NCBI GenBank assembly: GCA_017506865.1
Contig: JAFCMP010000030.1
Coordinates: 186,001 to 250,000, forward strand
DNA from: Tribonema minus
Taxonomy: Eukaryota; Sar; Xanthophyceae; Tribonematales; Tribonemataceae
Reading direction: 5' to 3'
DNA length: 64,000 nucleotides
The notes under the pieces are model-generated. The model was not told the DNA's origin. It saw only the letters and a list, made by a program, of their open reading frames with translations, and did no database searches. Shown here piece by piece: positions 1 to 11,565 of the stretch (position 1 is the first letter of the stretch; each line of letters opens with the position of its first letter). A program made the position numbers and the translations under genes.

Positions 1-746
1 GTGCGACAGCACTGCCTCTGCTACTTGAGGTATACATTGCTTGATACAACTAGACTAGCCTGAGCCATTGACTCATATTGAAGTGCCCCACCAACTGGCT
101 GTCACAGGCACACTATGACCATGCGCATGATCAATTGTGTCCCGCACAGAAAGGTGCAATAGTTCCAGCACAATTACATGGAAGGAAAGCCGCATACAAG
201 CAAGCGGTTTCATAGTGCGAACTATACTTGTAATTTAAAGAGTACTTCTTTTCACAACTTCTTGTTCAGAACCACGCAGCAGCCAAGAAACTGCGCAGGT
301 AATGCAAATCAAAATCGACAGACGCAATAGCTACCCCTGCTACCGACAAACCTGTGAATTTGCAATTTAGAGCGGACAGCATGCACTCAGAAAAATCGTG
401 AGCAATAAATTGCCGCTTCAATATACTTTTTTCAATTGGGGGGGGCGGGTGTACACTGTAGCAGTAGCCCACAAACCGCACATCTGCAGGTCTGCCACTT
501 GTAAAGAGGGCTGAGGCTTTGAAAACACAAGGACAACATGCGCAGTGCAGGACACCGCCAGTTGTCAAGATGCCCCATACTTCAAGTTGAAGTATCAAAT
601 GCCACACTGACGGCGAGTGCACCGCAGCTCCTCTTCAAGTTTGACGGGCAAGCCAGGTGGACAGGCGCGACAGAGACACAGAGGCCGCAGCATTTGCGGC
701 AAGCGCTTCAGAAGTGCATAGATAATTATAGAATGCACGAAGCACA
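1..746. other. Non-coding stretch, nothing recognised
   Basis: Only short overlapping open frames with no recognisable domain or plausible composition are present. A short G run lies near 438-446. I see no RNA gene or repeat with a partner elsewhere in the window. Confidence 0.4.
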
Positions 747-1202
747 TCAAGCTACAAAAGGGTCATGCACCTGAATCTGGTGGGATGCGCACACGTGCGC
801 CCGCGAAAACGCAGCGCTGGCCTCACTCTGCAGCCAGCCGACAGTTTCAGCCCCTGTAACCACCATGGGGAAGCTCTCGCCATGCAGGAATATGTCTAGC
901 GCGAGTGTCTCAGGTAGTTGTCTGGACGCTAAGGTGGCGGCGGTCTCAATCAGCTGGCCGCGCTTAGTGTCCGTGCCACGTGCTGCACATGAGACAAGTA
1001 ATCCAGAATCATAAGTTGTTTTCCACAAAATGGGCAAATGGGCAGGAGATCTGACTGAGGTACCTGACAATGCTGATGTATCAACCCTGCCCTGCTTGAC
1101 CCTGTCACCAAGGCAGCCAATCAGCTGCACGCTCTGTACGCATAGACTAAGTAGCAGCTCAGGCAGCAAGCTGGACATCTGCCATCTCGCTTTTTCGCGC
1201 AC
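747..1202 (-). CDS. Uncharacterised 151-codon open frame
   Basis: This ATG-started frame has a more protein-like composition over its second half than the other frames nearby: mixed hydrophobic and polar residues with segments such as LIETAATLASRQLPETL and GAETVGWLQSEASAAF. I recognise no family, signal peptide or membrane segment. It could be one exon of a split gene or a chance open frame, because the surrounding DNA shows no other coding signal and I could not identify splice sites for it. No function is proposed. Confidence 0.22.
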   Translation of the reverse strand: MREKARWQMSSLLPELLLSLCVQSVQLIGCLGDRVKQGRVDTSALSGTSVRSPAHLPILWKTTYDSGLLVSCAARGTDTKRGQLIETAATLASRQLPETLALDIFLHGESFPMVVTGAETVGWLQSEASAAFSRAHVCASHQIQVHDPFVA

Positions 1203-3612
1203 TCATCACAGCGATAATTAAGTCTAAGTGCATCAGCAGTGCTTACGGTCTGAGCTGTCGCTTCCAAGCAAGCAAATGGTCACCTGTTAGTGGCAGATGC
1301 AACGCATGTGGAAGCTGCACGATGAGTGTATGCACAAGCAAGCACAGGTAAGCACACATATGTGCATGCCACGGCACGCCACGGACGGCGTTGCCAGTGC
1401 TACTGCTGGATGCGGGAAGCAGGCAAGGTTTCTAATTCATTGTGGGTCATGGCGCGCAAGCCCATGCATTATGGCTTGCTTGCAAGCCATAATTTACGGC
1501 ATGCATGCATACGCATAATTTCAATCAAGCAGTTCTCGTATAAAGCAATTTTCGTGGTGACAACAGTTGTATGCTTATCATGACTTGGTCTTTCACTCCC
1601 AACATGACAAAACCACCTACGAACCCTCTACGCCCTGTATTATGGATAACATTACCTGGCAGTGGGGGAGGTGGACCGCTTGGGCGCCGCGTTGTGCCAA
1701 CGGCACTACCATATGCAGCGTCTGCCTCTGATGGGCTCTCGTTTTCACCCAGTGGGCGCCGTGTGCGCCTGGCGCACGGGTGTAAGGCAAGTTGAAGTTG
1801 TAGACAACTGTTATGGTGTGTTGTCAGATGAATAAGTTGAAGCTGTATACAAGTGTTATGGTGTTGTCAGAGGGGCAAGTTGAAGTTGTAGACAAGTGTC
1901 ATGTTAATGTCAGAGGCGGTGCTCTCAGTTATGCAGAGTGACATGACGTTGAGTGAGATCATGCAGCGCGCCCATGGGCTATGTTATGAATGGGTGATAT
2001 CATTATGCATCGATGCTGTTGTTTATAAACACAAGCGGCTGTACACGTGTGATGACGGGTAATGTGAGTAAAAGTGATCTCTCACAAGTGGTTGATGTCA
2101 GGTCGCTTTGTTGCTGTTGTTGATACAAGCGGCAGTACACTTGTGACAATGGCCTGACTGAGTAGAAGTGACCTGAGAGGTGTTCCACTGCGTACTTTCT
2201 ACAATTTGCAAGGGCCGCACTCAGGGACACAACACAGCAATTAGCTGACAATGACAGAAAATGAGTTCTTTGGTGACCAGTGTCTAGCCCAGATGAGCTT
2301 GTTGAAGGCAGCTGATGTACACTCGAGTGCGCTTCTTCAGAGCTTGCACAGCTCGTTGATGACACATATTTATAAGGGTACAGCACTGTGCCGCTTTTCA
2401 TAGAGGGACACAAAGGATAGCGCAGGGCACACAGTGCACAAATCACATGCCTGCTGTCGCTTTGAAGCTCGCCCCCTCCCTTCTGCGTACAGGCGAATGC
2501 AACTGTCATTTTCATCAAGCCCAATGACTGTCTCTATTGCCGCTCATCAATGGCTGCACAGGATTCGCTCATCTGCTTGATGTTGAACTTGTCAAAATGC
2601 GCGCCTGCCCCAACAGCACCTGTCTAGACATGAGCTTTGACAGGACCCAAGCCAGACCCGCCACCACATCAGTATAGCAGTGCTGACGTTGCAATGCAAC
2701 TGATTTCGTCACCTGACATTGGTAGCATACACATGGCCTGAGATACCTGAAATATAAGTTGCCGAAGTGGAGGCGTTTGTGCACACGTGCGCTGTGCTGC
2801 AGAGATTGTCAAACGGTCAGAACATGTACAGTACTCCAACGCATCCTACAGCACTATGAAACTGTTGCCCGCAACATGACCCCCATCCGCCCGCATCCCG
2901 CATGACGTCGAGGTACCAGTAAGGTGCTTCAGAAGCTCTTGAGTTCTTCCCAATTGAGGCAGCTAGTACTGTAGCCATCCATATTCAAAGCATTTGGGAC
3001 GCCCGTCATGTCAGAGCTTGCTGTGGGCGCGTGCGCGCTTGTGTCCAGCACAATGCACTTGTAGGCACTGCGGAGCAGACACTCTGAGTCTATGTCATGA
3101 CTGGTTTTGTCATGGTGGGAATTCATGCAGCCTTGAAATGAGACGAGCGTATCTGATGCAGGTTAAAATTTGCCAGCCGGCTTCCAGAGCTTGCATCATC
3201 ATGATTTATCATGGCCCGTCCATGAGCATGCTCGAAGGCATACACCATAGATGCATCAGACTGCCTAGCACGATGCGCAGCGAGACGTTGCTCACGTTGC
3301 TCTGGTGGCTCTCGCGCCGACCGCCTAGCACAGTCAACAGCACGTCGTTGCTCACGCCATCTCTTGCACAGACCGCCTAGCATAGTCACTTGGCAACGTT
3401 GACAGCAAGCCGTCGCCCCCACTGCTCTATCGCGGTGTGTCACGACTAGCCACTCTTTGCAACTCTTCGCTTGCGACCTTGCTGCTCAGATCTGATGCGA
3501 CCGCCGATGAAGTGCTACTGCTGCTTGCTGCGGCTGCTGTCACTGCTGCTGCCACTGTCGCCGACACTGCGCCTCGCTCGCTTCTGCTGGTGCTGTTGCT
3601 TTCAGGTGGGTT
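1203..3612. other. Intergenic stretch with small tandem repeats
   Basis: No coding region can be supported here. The stretch holds a three-copy repeat near 1.8 kb and a looser two-copy repeat near 2033-2180, where segments beginning acaagcggc and followed by tacac recur about 92 bases apart. Around 3500-3560 it is rich in CTG/CTGC codon-like triplets, giving artefactual open frames on both strands. Confidence 0.45.
1788..1918 (+). repeat. Three imperfect 43-45 bp tandem copies
   Basis: Units start at about 1788, 1833 and 1876. Each begins with an AAGTTGAAG-type word, continues with TGTAGACAA-like sequence, and ends with TTATGGTG and GTCAGA-like words. The first word belongs to the GAAGTT motif that recurs across the window. 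Confidence 0.8.
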
Positions 3613-4478
3613 CAGGGTGAGCGCCGAAACCTCGAGGTTGCGTAACCTCAGGTTCCGCCCTTTAGTTCCGGCGGTTCCGGCGCCGACGGCGTCAGCAGGG
3701 GGTGCCGGAACTGCCAAAACTCAAACACACGTGAAACACTCATTTCTGGGCTTTTAGCACTACTTGCAGCCCTGTAGCTTTATCGGATGTCTTCTCTACA
3801 CACGTTGGCAGACGTATTACAGCTTCTTAAGGCTCTGGTGTCACCAATGGTGACCTGACCGGCTGGTGTCTAGGGTTAGGGCTGGTATTAGGGCCCAGGA
3901 AGGGGGGGGCGGGGGGGAGGGGGGGGTGGTGAAACGAGGTGCGATGACTACTGACAGCTATTTTATAACCAAACTGCCGTCATAGCAGTTTAAAGCGTAA
4001 TGTGTGCGAATACACTTCTGCGATGCACAGAACGACGTCAAAACACCCTAGTGGGGCCCCTTCGCCTCAAAATGATTTCCGCCGGTTCCGGCGAGTTCCG
4101 GCAGTTCCAGGCATTTTGCCAAACTGATTTCGGCAAAGGCCAAATAGGTTTTGGCGCGCACCCTGAACATGATTGGGAGTGTGGGTGGGTGTTCGTTTTA
4201 CTTACTCTTCGTCGCCTTGGCTGCATGTTCCCGCCAGTCTTCCAGACAGTGTAAGTGAGGAGCCGGTGTGCGGCGACGAGTACCTTACAATGGACCTATT
4301 CCTAGTCTTGACAAGGCCTAGGTCTTAGCCGCTGGGGCGTAAGACAGTCTCTAGGCTTGAAAAGCCTAGTCCCTAGGCTCGAAAAGCCTAGTCCCTAGGC
4401 TTGAAAACTTGAAGCCTACTTAGTCCCTAAGCTTGAAAAGCCTAGGTCTTAGCCGCTGGGGCGTAAAACAGGAGAATG
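3613..4478 (+). repeat. Left inverted arm
   Basis: Pairs with 8661-9524. It contains clustered GGTTCCGG words near 3650-3710 and 4080-4110, a TTAGGG-like tract and poly-G run near 3870-3930, and, at its inner end, several palindromic words of the type AAAAGCCTAGTCCCTAGGC between about 4312 and 4450. Confidence 0.88.
4312..4470 (+). repeat. Short palindromic tandem words at inner end of arm
   Basis: CCTAGGTCTTAGCCGCTGGG occurs at both ends of this stretch, and between them AAAAGCCTAGTCCCTAGGC-type words repeat about every 22 bases. The same structure is mirrored at about 8665-8825 in the right arm. Confidence 0.8.
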
Positions 4479-4824
4479 ACGTGACGGGCACTACGCTCCC
4501 TTTTGGGATAAGAGACACAAGAGGCTACATCTCTGCAGACACAGGGTGCAAGGACTCCTCATACGGCACAAAACTGGACTGTGCTGCACATAGTGACGCC
4601 GGTGGTGCGATCTTGTAGGTCTCGGGGACGCCCTTGACATGCAGATCGGCGCGTGCATACGAAGGCGGGCGTGTGCATTCATTTACAAAAGTCGAGTGGC
4701 CACTCGCACTTAAGTGTTGCCCAGCCAGTGAGGGGCTACGCCTGAGCCCTGGTTGAGACCCCCGCGCTCAACCCGCACGTGTTGGCAATCGATAGCGTCT
4801 CCATAGTTTGGTTTGGGGGAGGTC

Positions 4825-4879
4825 GCAGGTTCAACTCCTGCCGGCATCAGCCTCAACCTGGTGGCGTAGCTCAGTGGAC
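4825..4879 (+). other. tRNA-like relics (T-arm followed by A-box-like half)
   Basis: At 4825-4841 a perfect T-arm can be drawn: stem GCAGG, loop TTCAACT, stem CCTGC. Nineteen bases later, from 4860, the sequence GGTGGCGTAGCTCAGTGG looks like the 5' half of a tRNA with a Pol III A box. The halves are in the wrong order for one tRNA and I could not fold a complete cloverleaf. They may be fragments of two tRNA genes or tRNA-derived sequence carried by the element. Confidence 0.45.
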
Positions 4880-5172
4880 AGCGACTTCGGTCACTAGAGC
4901 ACCCCCGCACAGGTGTTATTGTGTGGCTGCAGACGCACGATACCCTGTGCCAGACGCTGAGACAAAGGTTGGTGGTTCGTGCTGCATACTCACTGGCGCG
5001 TTCTCCGGATTGCGTACGCGCAGAATGTCGGACGCGGTCGCGAAGTTGCGCGACGCTGAGAGTGGCGCCGGCGGCGCTGGCAGTGCAACACCGGACCCTC
5101 AGAGAGAGGTGACGCAGCAGTGCACGATCGAAGTGCCGGTGCAACAAGAGAACGCTGACGCAGGCGCTAGCG

Positions 5173-7125
5173 GTGGGGAGCCCGCTGCGCCTGGGAGGAG
5201 CGGGACCGACAGTGACTACCGCAGTAAGTGCTGATCAGAATGTGCCAGCGCAACGTCGTGCTGCCTATGCGAAGGCGAGGCGCGCGATTGAGCTTGTGCA
5301 GCCCTATACAGACATGATGACGGCCCGTCAAGAGCAGTGTTCCAAAGAGGCGCAAGACAGGCTTCAGTACCTCAACAACTTGTCTGCGCAAGCTGTTGAC
5401 AACGCAGTGGGCGCCTCTTTTGATCACGCAGCTGTGTACAGCCAGGCCAGTACCGCCATTCGAGAGAGGCGCCTGGCGCAAAAAGACGTAATTGTGTGCG
5501 ATCGCTATGTAAAAGCTTGGCAGCAATACGCGACCCATTTGCTCGAACAGACAGGTGTGGGAGAAGGTCAATTCCCACTTGAAGAGGACGAGGTAGTCAT
5601 GCCGTATGAAGGGCCTGAGCCTGAGCATATGGCAGACGTGGTGATGCGGCTGCCGCCCGGCGTGAGCATGGAGGCTGTAGTTGCTGACGCGAAGCGTATC
5701 GTCGAGAATACGCCGCTTCCGAGCAGCGTGCAAGTGCCACCTGGCAGGAATGCGGCAGTGCGTCTTGCGCACGTACGTGAACGTGAGAAGCGTTCGGTTC
5801 GTTATGCCGACACGACAGTGCGCTTCGCGCCCGCTGCATCTCATGCCTTTTCCCCTTACGCTACCCCCAGTGCATATGACGGACTGCCGGCGCGCGCGGC
5901 GCTGCTGCCAAGGGAAACGCAGCCGGGGCCGGGCGTGACGCCGCCAGCAGGGACGCTGGCTAATACGGACATACGCAACGAGAGCGCGAGGGACGCCGCT
6001 GAGGTGAGCCCACAGCCGAGGCCACAAAGTGTACAAAGTGTGCGTAGCGGCGACAGTGCGGACGAGAGCACAGCCTCTAAGAGGGAGCAGAAAGTTAAGC
6101 TTGACTTGCCTAAGATCAACTGCGACCCTGGCAGTGTTGAGCACTGCATCGAGCTGCGGAACCGTACTGCAGACGCAATCAGACCGAAGATGTCAGAAGA
6201 GGAAAGGCGGCTGCGCTACCTGCACAGTCTGGAGCAAAGTAAGTACGTGTCCTTGACGATCACGTCCGCTGACAGCAGGGGGAGGCTGATTGAGATCCCC
6301 TTTGCCGAAGGTACGTGCACGCAGATGCAAGAGGCTACGCTGAAAAGGTACGCAGGCGTTGATGCGAGCAATGAAGCCGCGCAGGAACTAATCAACATCG
6401 AAGCAAAGGAGGGCGAAGAGCCACGAGCATTCCGTGACCGGCAAGTGCAGCTGCTCATGAGGTTGAGCGCTGACACGAATGGTGCCCTTGCCAAGTCAAC
6501 GTTGCTGAGCGCCTTCCCTGGAGAGGCACATGAAGTGTACAAGCAAGATGCAAACCCCCTTCACCTGCCTGCCGACCAACTTGTTGCAAAGCTGCAGCGC
6601 ATGTGGGCAGTGCTCAACAAGAAACTATTTGCAAGTGCAGGTCAAAGTGTGAAGAACGTTGCAGCGACGTGTGCGACATCACAGTGTTACGTCGGTGACG
6701 CGAGCGACACTGATGACGATGAATATACGGTCGCTGCCACCACTGCTGTTTGTGCCTCACGTGCCAGGGCACAGTACGGGCGAATGACGGCCGCTGACGT
6801 GGAGCGCCTGAGGAGCGTTCCTGGGGCACACGCGGCAAGGTTTGCAGAAGCGCGCAGGCAGCACGCATGCTACTACTGCTGGGAGCCGATAGGCAGCGGC
6901 TTCAGAGATCATCAGTGCGCAGAGAAGCGCGTGTTCACGAAGGTATTGATGGCGTCGCTGGATGCCCCGACGCGCAAACGGCGCGCCGACAACAGTGACG
7001 GGGCTAGTCAGAGACCTATGGCGCGTCGGCGTCACAGTGACGCTGCGAGCGGCGGTTTCGGTCAAGACGGCCACTACAAGCCGCGCAGAGCTGATGTGAG
7101 TCTGTCTGAGCCGCACTCACACTGA
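5173..7125 (+). CDS. Gag-like protein of a retroelement (650-codon open frame)
   Basis: This long open frame has a charged, helical N-terminal half, a proline/serine-rich linker (about residues 215-300), and a segment around residues 310-480 resembling the capsid region of Ty3-type Gag proteins, including EPRAFRDRQVQLLMRL and the following TLLSAFPGEA. Near residue 567 a Cys/His cluster reads C-x2-C-x10-H-x-C, a departure from the usual CCHC knuckle. The C-terminus is basic. No protease, reverse transcriptase or integrase lies between it and the right arm, so the unit looks Gag-only and non-autonomous. It is placed between the inverted arms. The assignment as Gag rests on composition and partial motifs, not on a database match. 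Confidence 0.6.
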   Translation: MGSPLRLGGAGPTVTTAVSADQNVPAQRRAAYAKARRAIELVQPYTDMMTARQEQCSKEAQDRLQYLNNLSAQAVDNAVGASFDHAAVYSQASTAIRERRLAQKDVIVCDRYVKAWQQYATHLLEQTGVGEGQFPLEEDEVVMPYEGPEPEHMADVVMRLPPGVSMEAVVADAKRIVENTPLPSSVQVPPGRNAAVRLAHVREREKRSVRYADTTVRFAPAASHAFSPYATPSAYDGLPARAALLPRETQPGPGVTPPAGTLANTDIRNESARDAAEVSPQPRPQSVQSVRSGDSADESTASKREQKVKLDLPKINCDPGSVEHCIELRNRTADAIRPKMSEEERRLRYLHSLEQSKYVSLTITSADSRGRLIEIPFAEGTCTQMQEATLKRYAGVDASNEAAQELINIEAKEGEEPRAFRDRQVQLLMRLSADTNGALAKSTLLSAFPGEAHEVYKQDANPLHLPADQLVAKLQRMWAVLNKKLFASAGQSVKNVAATCATSQCYVGDASDTDDDEYTVAATTAVCASRARAQYGRMTAADVERLRSVPGAHAARFAEARRQHACYYCWEPIGSGFRDHQCAEKRVFTKVLMASLDAPTRKRRADNSDGASQRPMARRRHSDAASGGFGQDGHYKPRRADVSLSEPHSH

Positions 7126-8660
7126 GCGAAAGGTGCAAGTTCAAACGGCCTTCACGACGAGCTGCTGTGCAGGATGTGCGCGTATGAGTTGTAGTCAGTG
7201 GGCAAGTGTGTACCCTGCAACTACACCTGCGGGTGGCAGCGGGTTCTGAAAAGGTGGGGAAGAGTGTAGGACAGAAGTCCACGACGTCCAACACACAAAC
7301 AGAGCCATACCTGCAAGCTCAGCAAAAGCGCTATAAGATATATCATGGTACATGATGTTGCATGGCTCTGCTCTACCTCTGTTGCACTGCCATCACGCGT
7401 TTTGATGTGCGCTGCGGCGTTGCTGGAGCACCCAAGTCTGGCATGCGCAAAAGGCGCAGACACCATTACGTTTCCAGGAGGTAACTACGAAGTGTATACA
7501 CTGCAGCAGTGCACACGGTACTGCATGAAAGAGTGCCACTTCTGCTGCTGGCCACATGCAAAGATCAGCGTCAGCAGTGGGCATGTACAAAGGCAAGCTT
7601 TGTATTGTGACAGTGAGCACACCCTGCCATACGCCAGATGGCATATAAGTACGCGACGCGGCACGGAGCGATGCTGCATTGCTAAGTGTGCTTGACGCCA
7701 TGCCTGCAAAGTTCAAGGTGACGCCGCTGAGCGATGCGATCGCATATGTCAAACGCTATGTTTTGCCTGCGAACTTCAAGGTGACCCTGCTCAGAAGCGT
7801 GCCCCTGCATGCTGAAGTCAGGAATGCGACGCGCAGCAGAGGCAAGGCTGCCAGTGCACGTCCAAAGCTACGTCAAACAATGACCATGTTTGTGCAACAA
7901 TGGAAGACAGCCTGCACACGCACCAGAGCGCTGAAGATGGTTGTGCGCGTGTTTCAGCGAGCGCGCGTGGCACTACGCTCTCAAGCTGACAAGAAGGTAA
8001 AGATCACAGGCAGCTGAGAAGCTTGAAGAGGCCAGCGGTGATGCAGTAAGAAACCTCCTGTGAGCGCATGGTGCATAGTGCCACCAGTTGTACGTGAAGA
8101 CTGAAATACGCAGTGGCAAGGTCAGAGCGACATGCACCGAACACTACGTGAAGCCGTGGGTTCGGGTCCTGCTTAAAAGATCGCCCTTCATGGATGAGTA
8201 CGTGCCAGTGCCGTCAAGGCAAACTGCGAGCCAATGGAGCGGCGCAAGAGAGAGCGGCGCCCTCAGGACGAAGTTAAGCGTAGTTCCGCGCTGCGCCGCA
8301 GGGCGAGTGCGATGGTCATTCCGTGTTGCGCTTTGTAGCGTGCACGAAGGCTGCGACGCCCTAAGCTAGTTAGAGGGTTCCGTTTTCCTGCCGGCCCACC
8401 GGAAGGTTTTTTACCGGACCCCGCAGCTCTCTGTTCGAAGGGGGGAGTTGACGTAGTTAGGGGGCTAAGCCCTAGTTTCAGTCTGGCAAGTTCAAGTCCC
8501 AGGCGGAGAGTCACCGCCACAGCCCATCTCTAAATATACGATCACTCTCAGTCCCAGCCACAGCAAGCACAGCTGTTGTGGTCCCACCACCACCCAATCA
8601 ACAAGTGTCGGCCTTCCTGCTGCATTGCTGTTCGCCTGCGACGCCCCAGCTACGTCAATA
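7126..8660. other. Interior of the armed element without recognised genes
   Basis: Short open frames on the plus strand (7679-8017 and 8088-8369) are basic and may be remnants of element coding sequence, but carry no motif I can name. Near 8488-8500 a B-box-like word (AAGTTCAAGTCC) recalls a Pol III promoter; I found no complete tRNA around it. Confidence 0.4.
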
Positions 8661-9524
8661 CATTCTCCTGTTTTACGCCCCAGCGGCTAAGACCTAGGCT
8701 TTTCAAGCTTAGGGACTAAGTAGGCTTCAAGTTTTCAAGCCTAGGGACTAGGCTTTTCGAGCCTAGGGACTAGGCTTTTCAAGCCTAGAGACTGTCTTAC
8801 GCCCCAGCGGCTAAGACCTAGGCCTCGTCAAGACTAGGAATAGGTCCATTGTAAGGTACTCGTCGCCGCACACCGGCTCCTCACTTACACTGTCTGGAAG
8901 ACTGGCGGGAACATGCAGCCAAGGCGACGAAGAGTAAGTAAAAGGAACACCCACCCACCACTCCCAATCATGTTCAGGGTGCGCGCGAAACCTATTTGGC
9001 CTTTGCCGAAACCAGTTCGGCAACATGTCTGGAACTGCCGGAACTCGCCGGAACCGGCGGAACTCATTTTGAGGCGAAGGGGCCCCACTAGGGTGTATTG
9101 TCGTCGTTGTATGCATGGCAGAAGTGTATTTGCAAACATTACGCTTCAAACTGCTATGACGGCAGTTTGGTCATTGCTGTCAGTAGTCATCGCACCTCGT
9201 TTCACCCCCCCCCTTACCCCCCGCCCCCCCCTCCCCCTGGGCCCTAATTCTAGCCCTAACCCTAGGGCACCAGCAGGTCACCAGTTGTGACACCAGAGCC
9301 TTGAGAAGCAGTAAAACTTCTGCCACCATGTGGATAAGACATCCGATAATGCTACAGGGCTGCAAGTAGTGCTAAAAGCCCAGAAATGAGTGTTTTACAT
9401 GTATTTGAGTTCCGGCAGTTCCGGCACCCCCTGCTGACGCCTTCGGCGCCGGAACCGCCGGAACTAAAGGGCGGAACCTGAGGTTACGCAACCTCGCTCG
9501 AGGGTGGTTTCGGCGCTCACCCTG
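8661..9524 (-). repeat. Right inverted arm
   Basis: Reverse complement of 3613-4478, with the same landmarks in mirrored order: CCTAGGCTTTT words at the inner end, a C-rich run near 9207-9240, and GGTTCCGG-type words near the outer end. Differences are scattered substitutions and small indels, and the homopolymer runs differ in length. Confidence 0.88.
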
Positions 9525-9736
9525 ATGATATTTTGGGTCAAGGTAGGGGGAGGGCAGTGAGGGAGCAAAGTGGGGGGTTCTCTGTGAAATGGGGGCCAAA
9601 AGTGGCCCTTCAGGGTCGGAGGTTAGGAACAGGTCTTCACTTCCCCTCTGCAGAAATAACATTGTTTGTAAACAATATCTTGAAAAGTCAACGTGTCATG
9701 ATTACCAAAAACAAAATTTGAGACGAAAAGGAAAGT

Positions 9737-9809
9737 CGCTTCCGGCAGGGATCGAACCTGCGACCTAGCGATTAACAGTCGCTCGCTCTGCCAACGGAGC
9801 TCCGGAAGC
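9737..9809 (-). tRNA. tRNA-Asn (GTT)
   Basis: Read on the minus strand, the 73-base sequence folds as a standard cloverleaf. The acceptor stem is GCTTCCG/CGGAAGC with a G discriminator. The D arm contains an A-box-like segment, the anticodon arm is AGCGA-CTGTTAA-TCGCT with anticodon GTT, and the T arm is GCAGG-TTCGATC-CCTGC. No intron is present and CCA is not encoded, as expected for a nuclear eukaryotic gene. It marks one end of a segment duplicated in inverted orientation at 16.4-17.25 kb, where the tRNA copy is degenerate. Confidence 0.95.
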
Positions 9810-10985
9810 TGATGAATGCTTCGCAATCAGTCAAAATCTGAGCCTCATTTGCCGGAGCCATCACCTCGCTCTGAGAAAGTCTTGAACTCATGGCGTGAAT
9901 GAGCAATGCATCGAAGATGATGCTGAATAATTGTCACCAGGATGCTGAATAATTGCCACCAGTCATGGTAGCTTGTCCGGACATGAGCTCGACGCAACGC
10001 AAACAGAGCGTACCACCCTGCGCAGCCTGCTGCCGCTGGAGCCTGCAGCAGCGACCTGCAAAGCAGACGCCCCCTATGAGATCCTGCAGCAGAATGGCAG
10101 CAAAACGGACACTCAACAGAGTGGCTGCAGGAGAGATTGGGGCACGGCTTTGGCGGCCCTGAGGCCATGGCACTGCAGCGGCAGTGGGCCACGCCGCAAG
10201 GCCAGCTCTTGGGCCTCATTGCTGTCAGTGACGACGACCTGTCCGGTGTCCGCCAATTTGGGGCAGAATGGGCTGCTTCAGAATCTGTAGAGGCCAGCGG
10301 TGCTGACATGCGGGCATCCGCCTGGTGGACCTGGCAGACTGTCAGTGAGTGTCGGTGTTCCAGCAGCCACCGACAGCACAGTATCGCAGCCGCATAGCAG
10401 CCCGCCTCAACTCTTGCCGCCACCGCAGCGCGACGAAGGCTGCCCGGCATCCGCGCGACGCACCCATCTGTGCCTCTGTGACTGTGCAAGTTGGGCACAC
10501 CAGCGACGCCGCTGCAGCGGACCAGGGCATTTTACCGTTCTATGGCGGAGCAGCTGCTGCCCGTCTTGTCTAACTTAAAGGTGAGGGCAAGCCAACAATT
10601 GGCGTGACACTGTGCCAGATTGTGTGCACACAAACGGTCAATTTGTCAGACAATGAATGTCATTGCTTTTTGCTTGCATGCTTCGAAGTTTCGTCAATGA
10701 TTGCGGTTTGGAAAGCGCTGCTGTCCCGCGGCTGCATGGACGCACTGTGGCACACTAAGTCACTTTTTGCTGGACGGTCCAGGTGCACTATGGAGTGGCA
10801 CACTGTGCGCGCGCACGGGTCAGCGACACACTGGCGCACGCGGCGCGCCGATGTGGCGTGCCGTCACAATAGTCCTCTGCGGCAGCCCCTGCCAGTGGCC
10901 TCAGGCTTCCAGCCAGGCTGCCTGGCAGGCGCCGACTCCGAGATCTCAGGCTCCATCGACGATGGTCAGCGCGAGCTGGACCTGC
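9810..10985 (+). repeat. Unidentified coding module, copy A
   Basis: One of at least five copies of a repeat that reads as decayed protein-coding sequence. Recurring peptide landmarks across copies are QQNGSKTD, RQWATPQGQ, VRQFGAEW, IRLVDLAD and TAQQR, followed after a likely intron by TDDDSQRELDLQPE-type sequence. The family is not recognised. Copy A is almost identical, in inverted orientation, to copy C and shares its tRNA-Asn flank. It faces copy B (minus strand) around 11.0 kb. Confidence 0.75.
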
Positions 10986-11044
10986 AGTCACTACTAGTAG
11001 TACTTAGTCTAGTACGGTAGCACCTCAACATCATATGATGGAGG

Positions 11045-11565
11045 GCCTGCCAGTGGTCGCGCTGCTGCTGACTCCTGCCAGTGGCGGTCTCGCACTGGTG
11101 CGCCCAACAGTCACAGAGGCACCGTGTGACAGTTGGGTGCGTCCTGCAGCTGCCGGGCAGCCTGCGTCGCGCTGGGGTGTCGGTAGGAAATGAGGCAGGC
11201 CGCGATGTGGCTGCCGCAGCGGTCACCGGTGCTGCGCTGGCGGTGGCTGCTGGACCACCGACACTCAGTCTGCCAGGTCCACCAGGCGGGTGCCCGCATG
11301 TCAGCACCGCTGGTCTCAGAGGCTCTACAGATCCTGAAGCAGCCCATTCTGCCCCAAACTGGCGGACACCGGACAGGTCGTCCGAGTCGTCAGCAATGAG
11401 GCCCAGGAGGCGCTGACCTAATGGTGTGGCCCACTGCCGCTGCAGTGCCACTGGCATCAGGGCCTCCGCCAATTCTGTGCCCCAATCGTTCCTGCAGCCA
11501 CTCTGTCTGAGTGTCCGTTTTGCTGCCATTCTGCTGCTGCAGGACCTCTGAGTCATACTATGCGT
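11045..11565 (-). repeat. Unidentified coding module, copy B
   Basis: Same family as copy A in opposite orientation, with the QRQWATP, SGVRQFGAEW and QNG-like landmarks, more diverged. A and B form a head-to-head inverted pair centred near 11.0 kb, where a short CTACTAGTAGTAC-like palindrome lies. Confidence 0.7.

Larger units (their letters stand above)
3613..9524. mobile_element. Element with ~865-bp inverted arms around a Gag-like frame
   Basis: The sequence from 3613 to 4478 recurs, reverse-complemented and nearly unchanged, from 8661 to 9524. The arms begin CAGGGTGAGCGCCGAAACC at each outer edge. Between them lie tRNA-like relics near 4.83 kb, a long Gag-like frame (5173-7125) and about 1.5 kb without a recognisable domain. 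No matching target duplication is visible at the outer edges. Long inverted termini around a Gag-like gene are unusual: ordinary LTR elements have direct repeats. It may be a non-autonomous retroelement, a DIRS-like derivative, or a Gag-bearing fragment caught between two inverted copies of another repeat. Treated as a fossil; the arms' similarity suggests a fairly recent origin. Confidence 0.7.

Noticed and set aside
4779-5234. Plus-strand frame starting across the tRNA-like relics
   Set aside because: Its first part is translated tRNA-like sequence (GRRFNSC, GVAQW), so I do not treat the whole frame as a gene.
3613-9524. Single hAT element bounded by CAGGG ends
   Set aside because: The 8 bases outside the two ends do not match (GGTGGGTT and ATGATATT), and the interior is Gag-like with no transposase.
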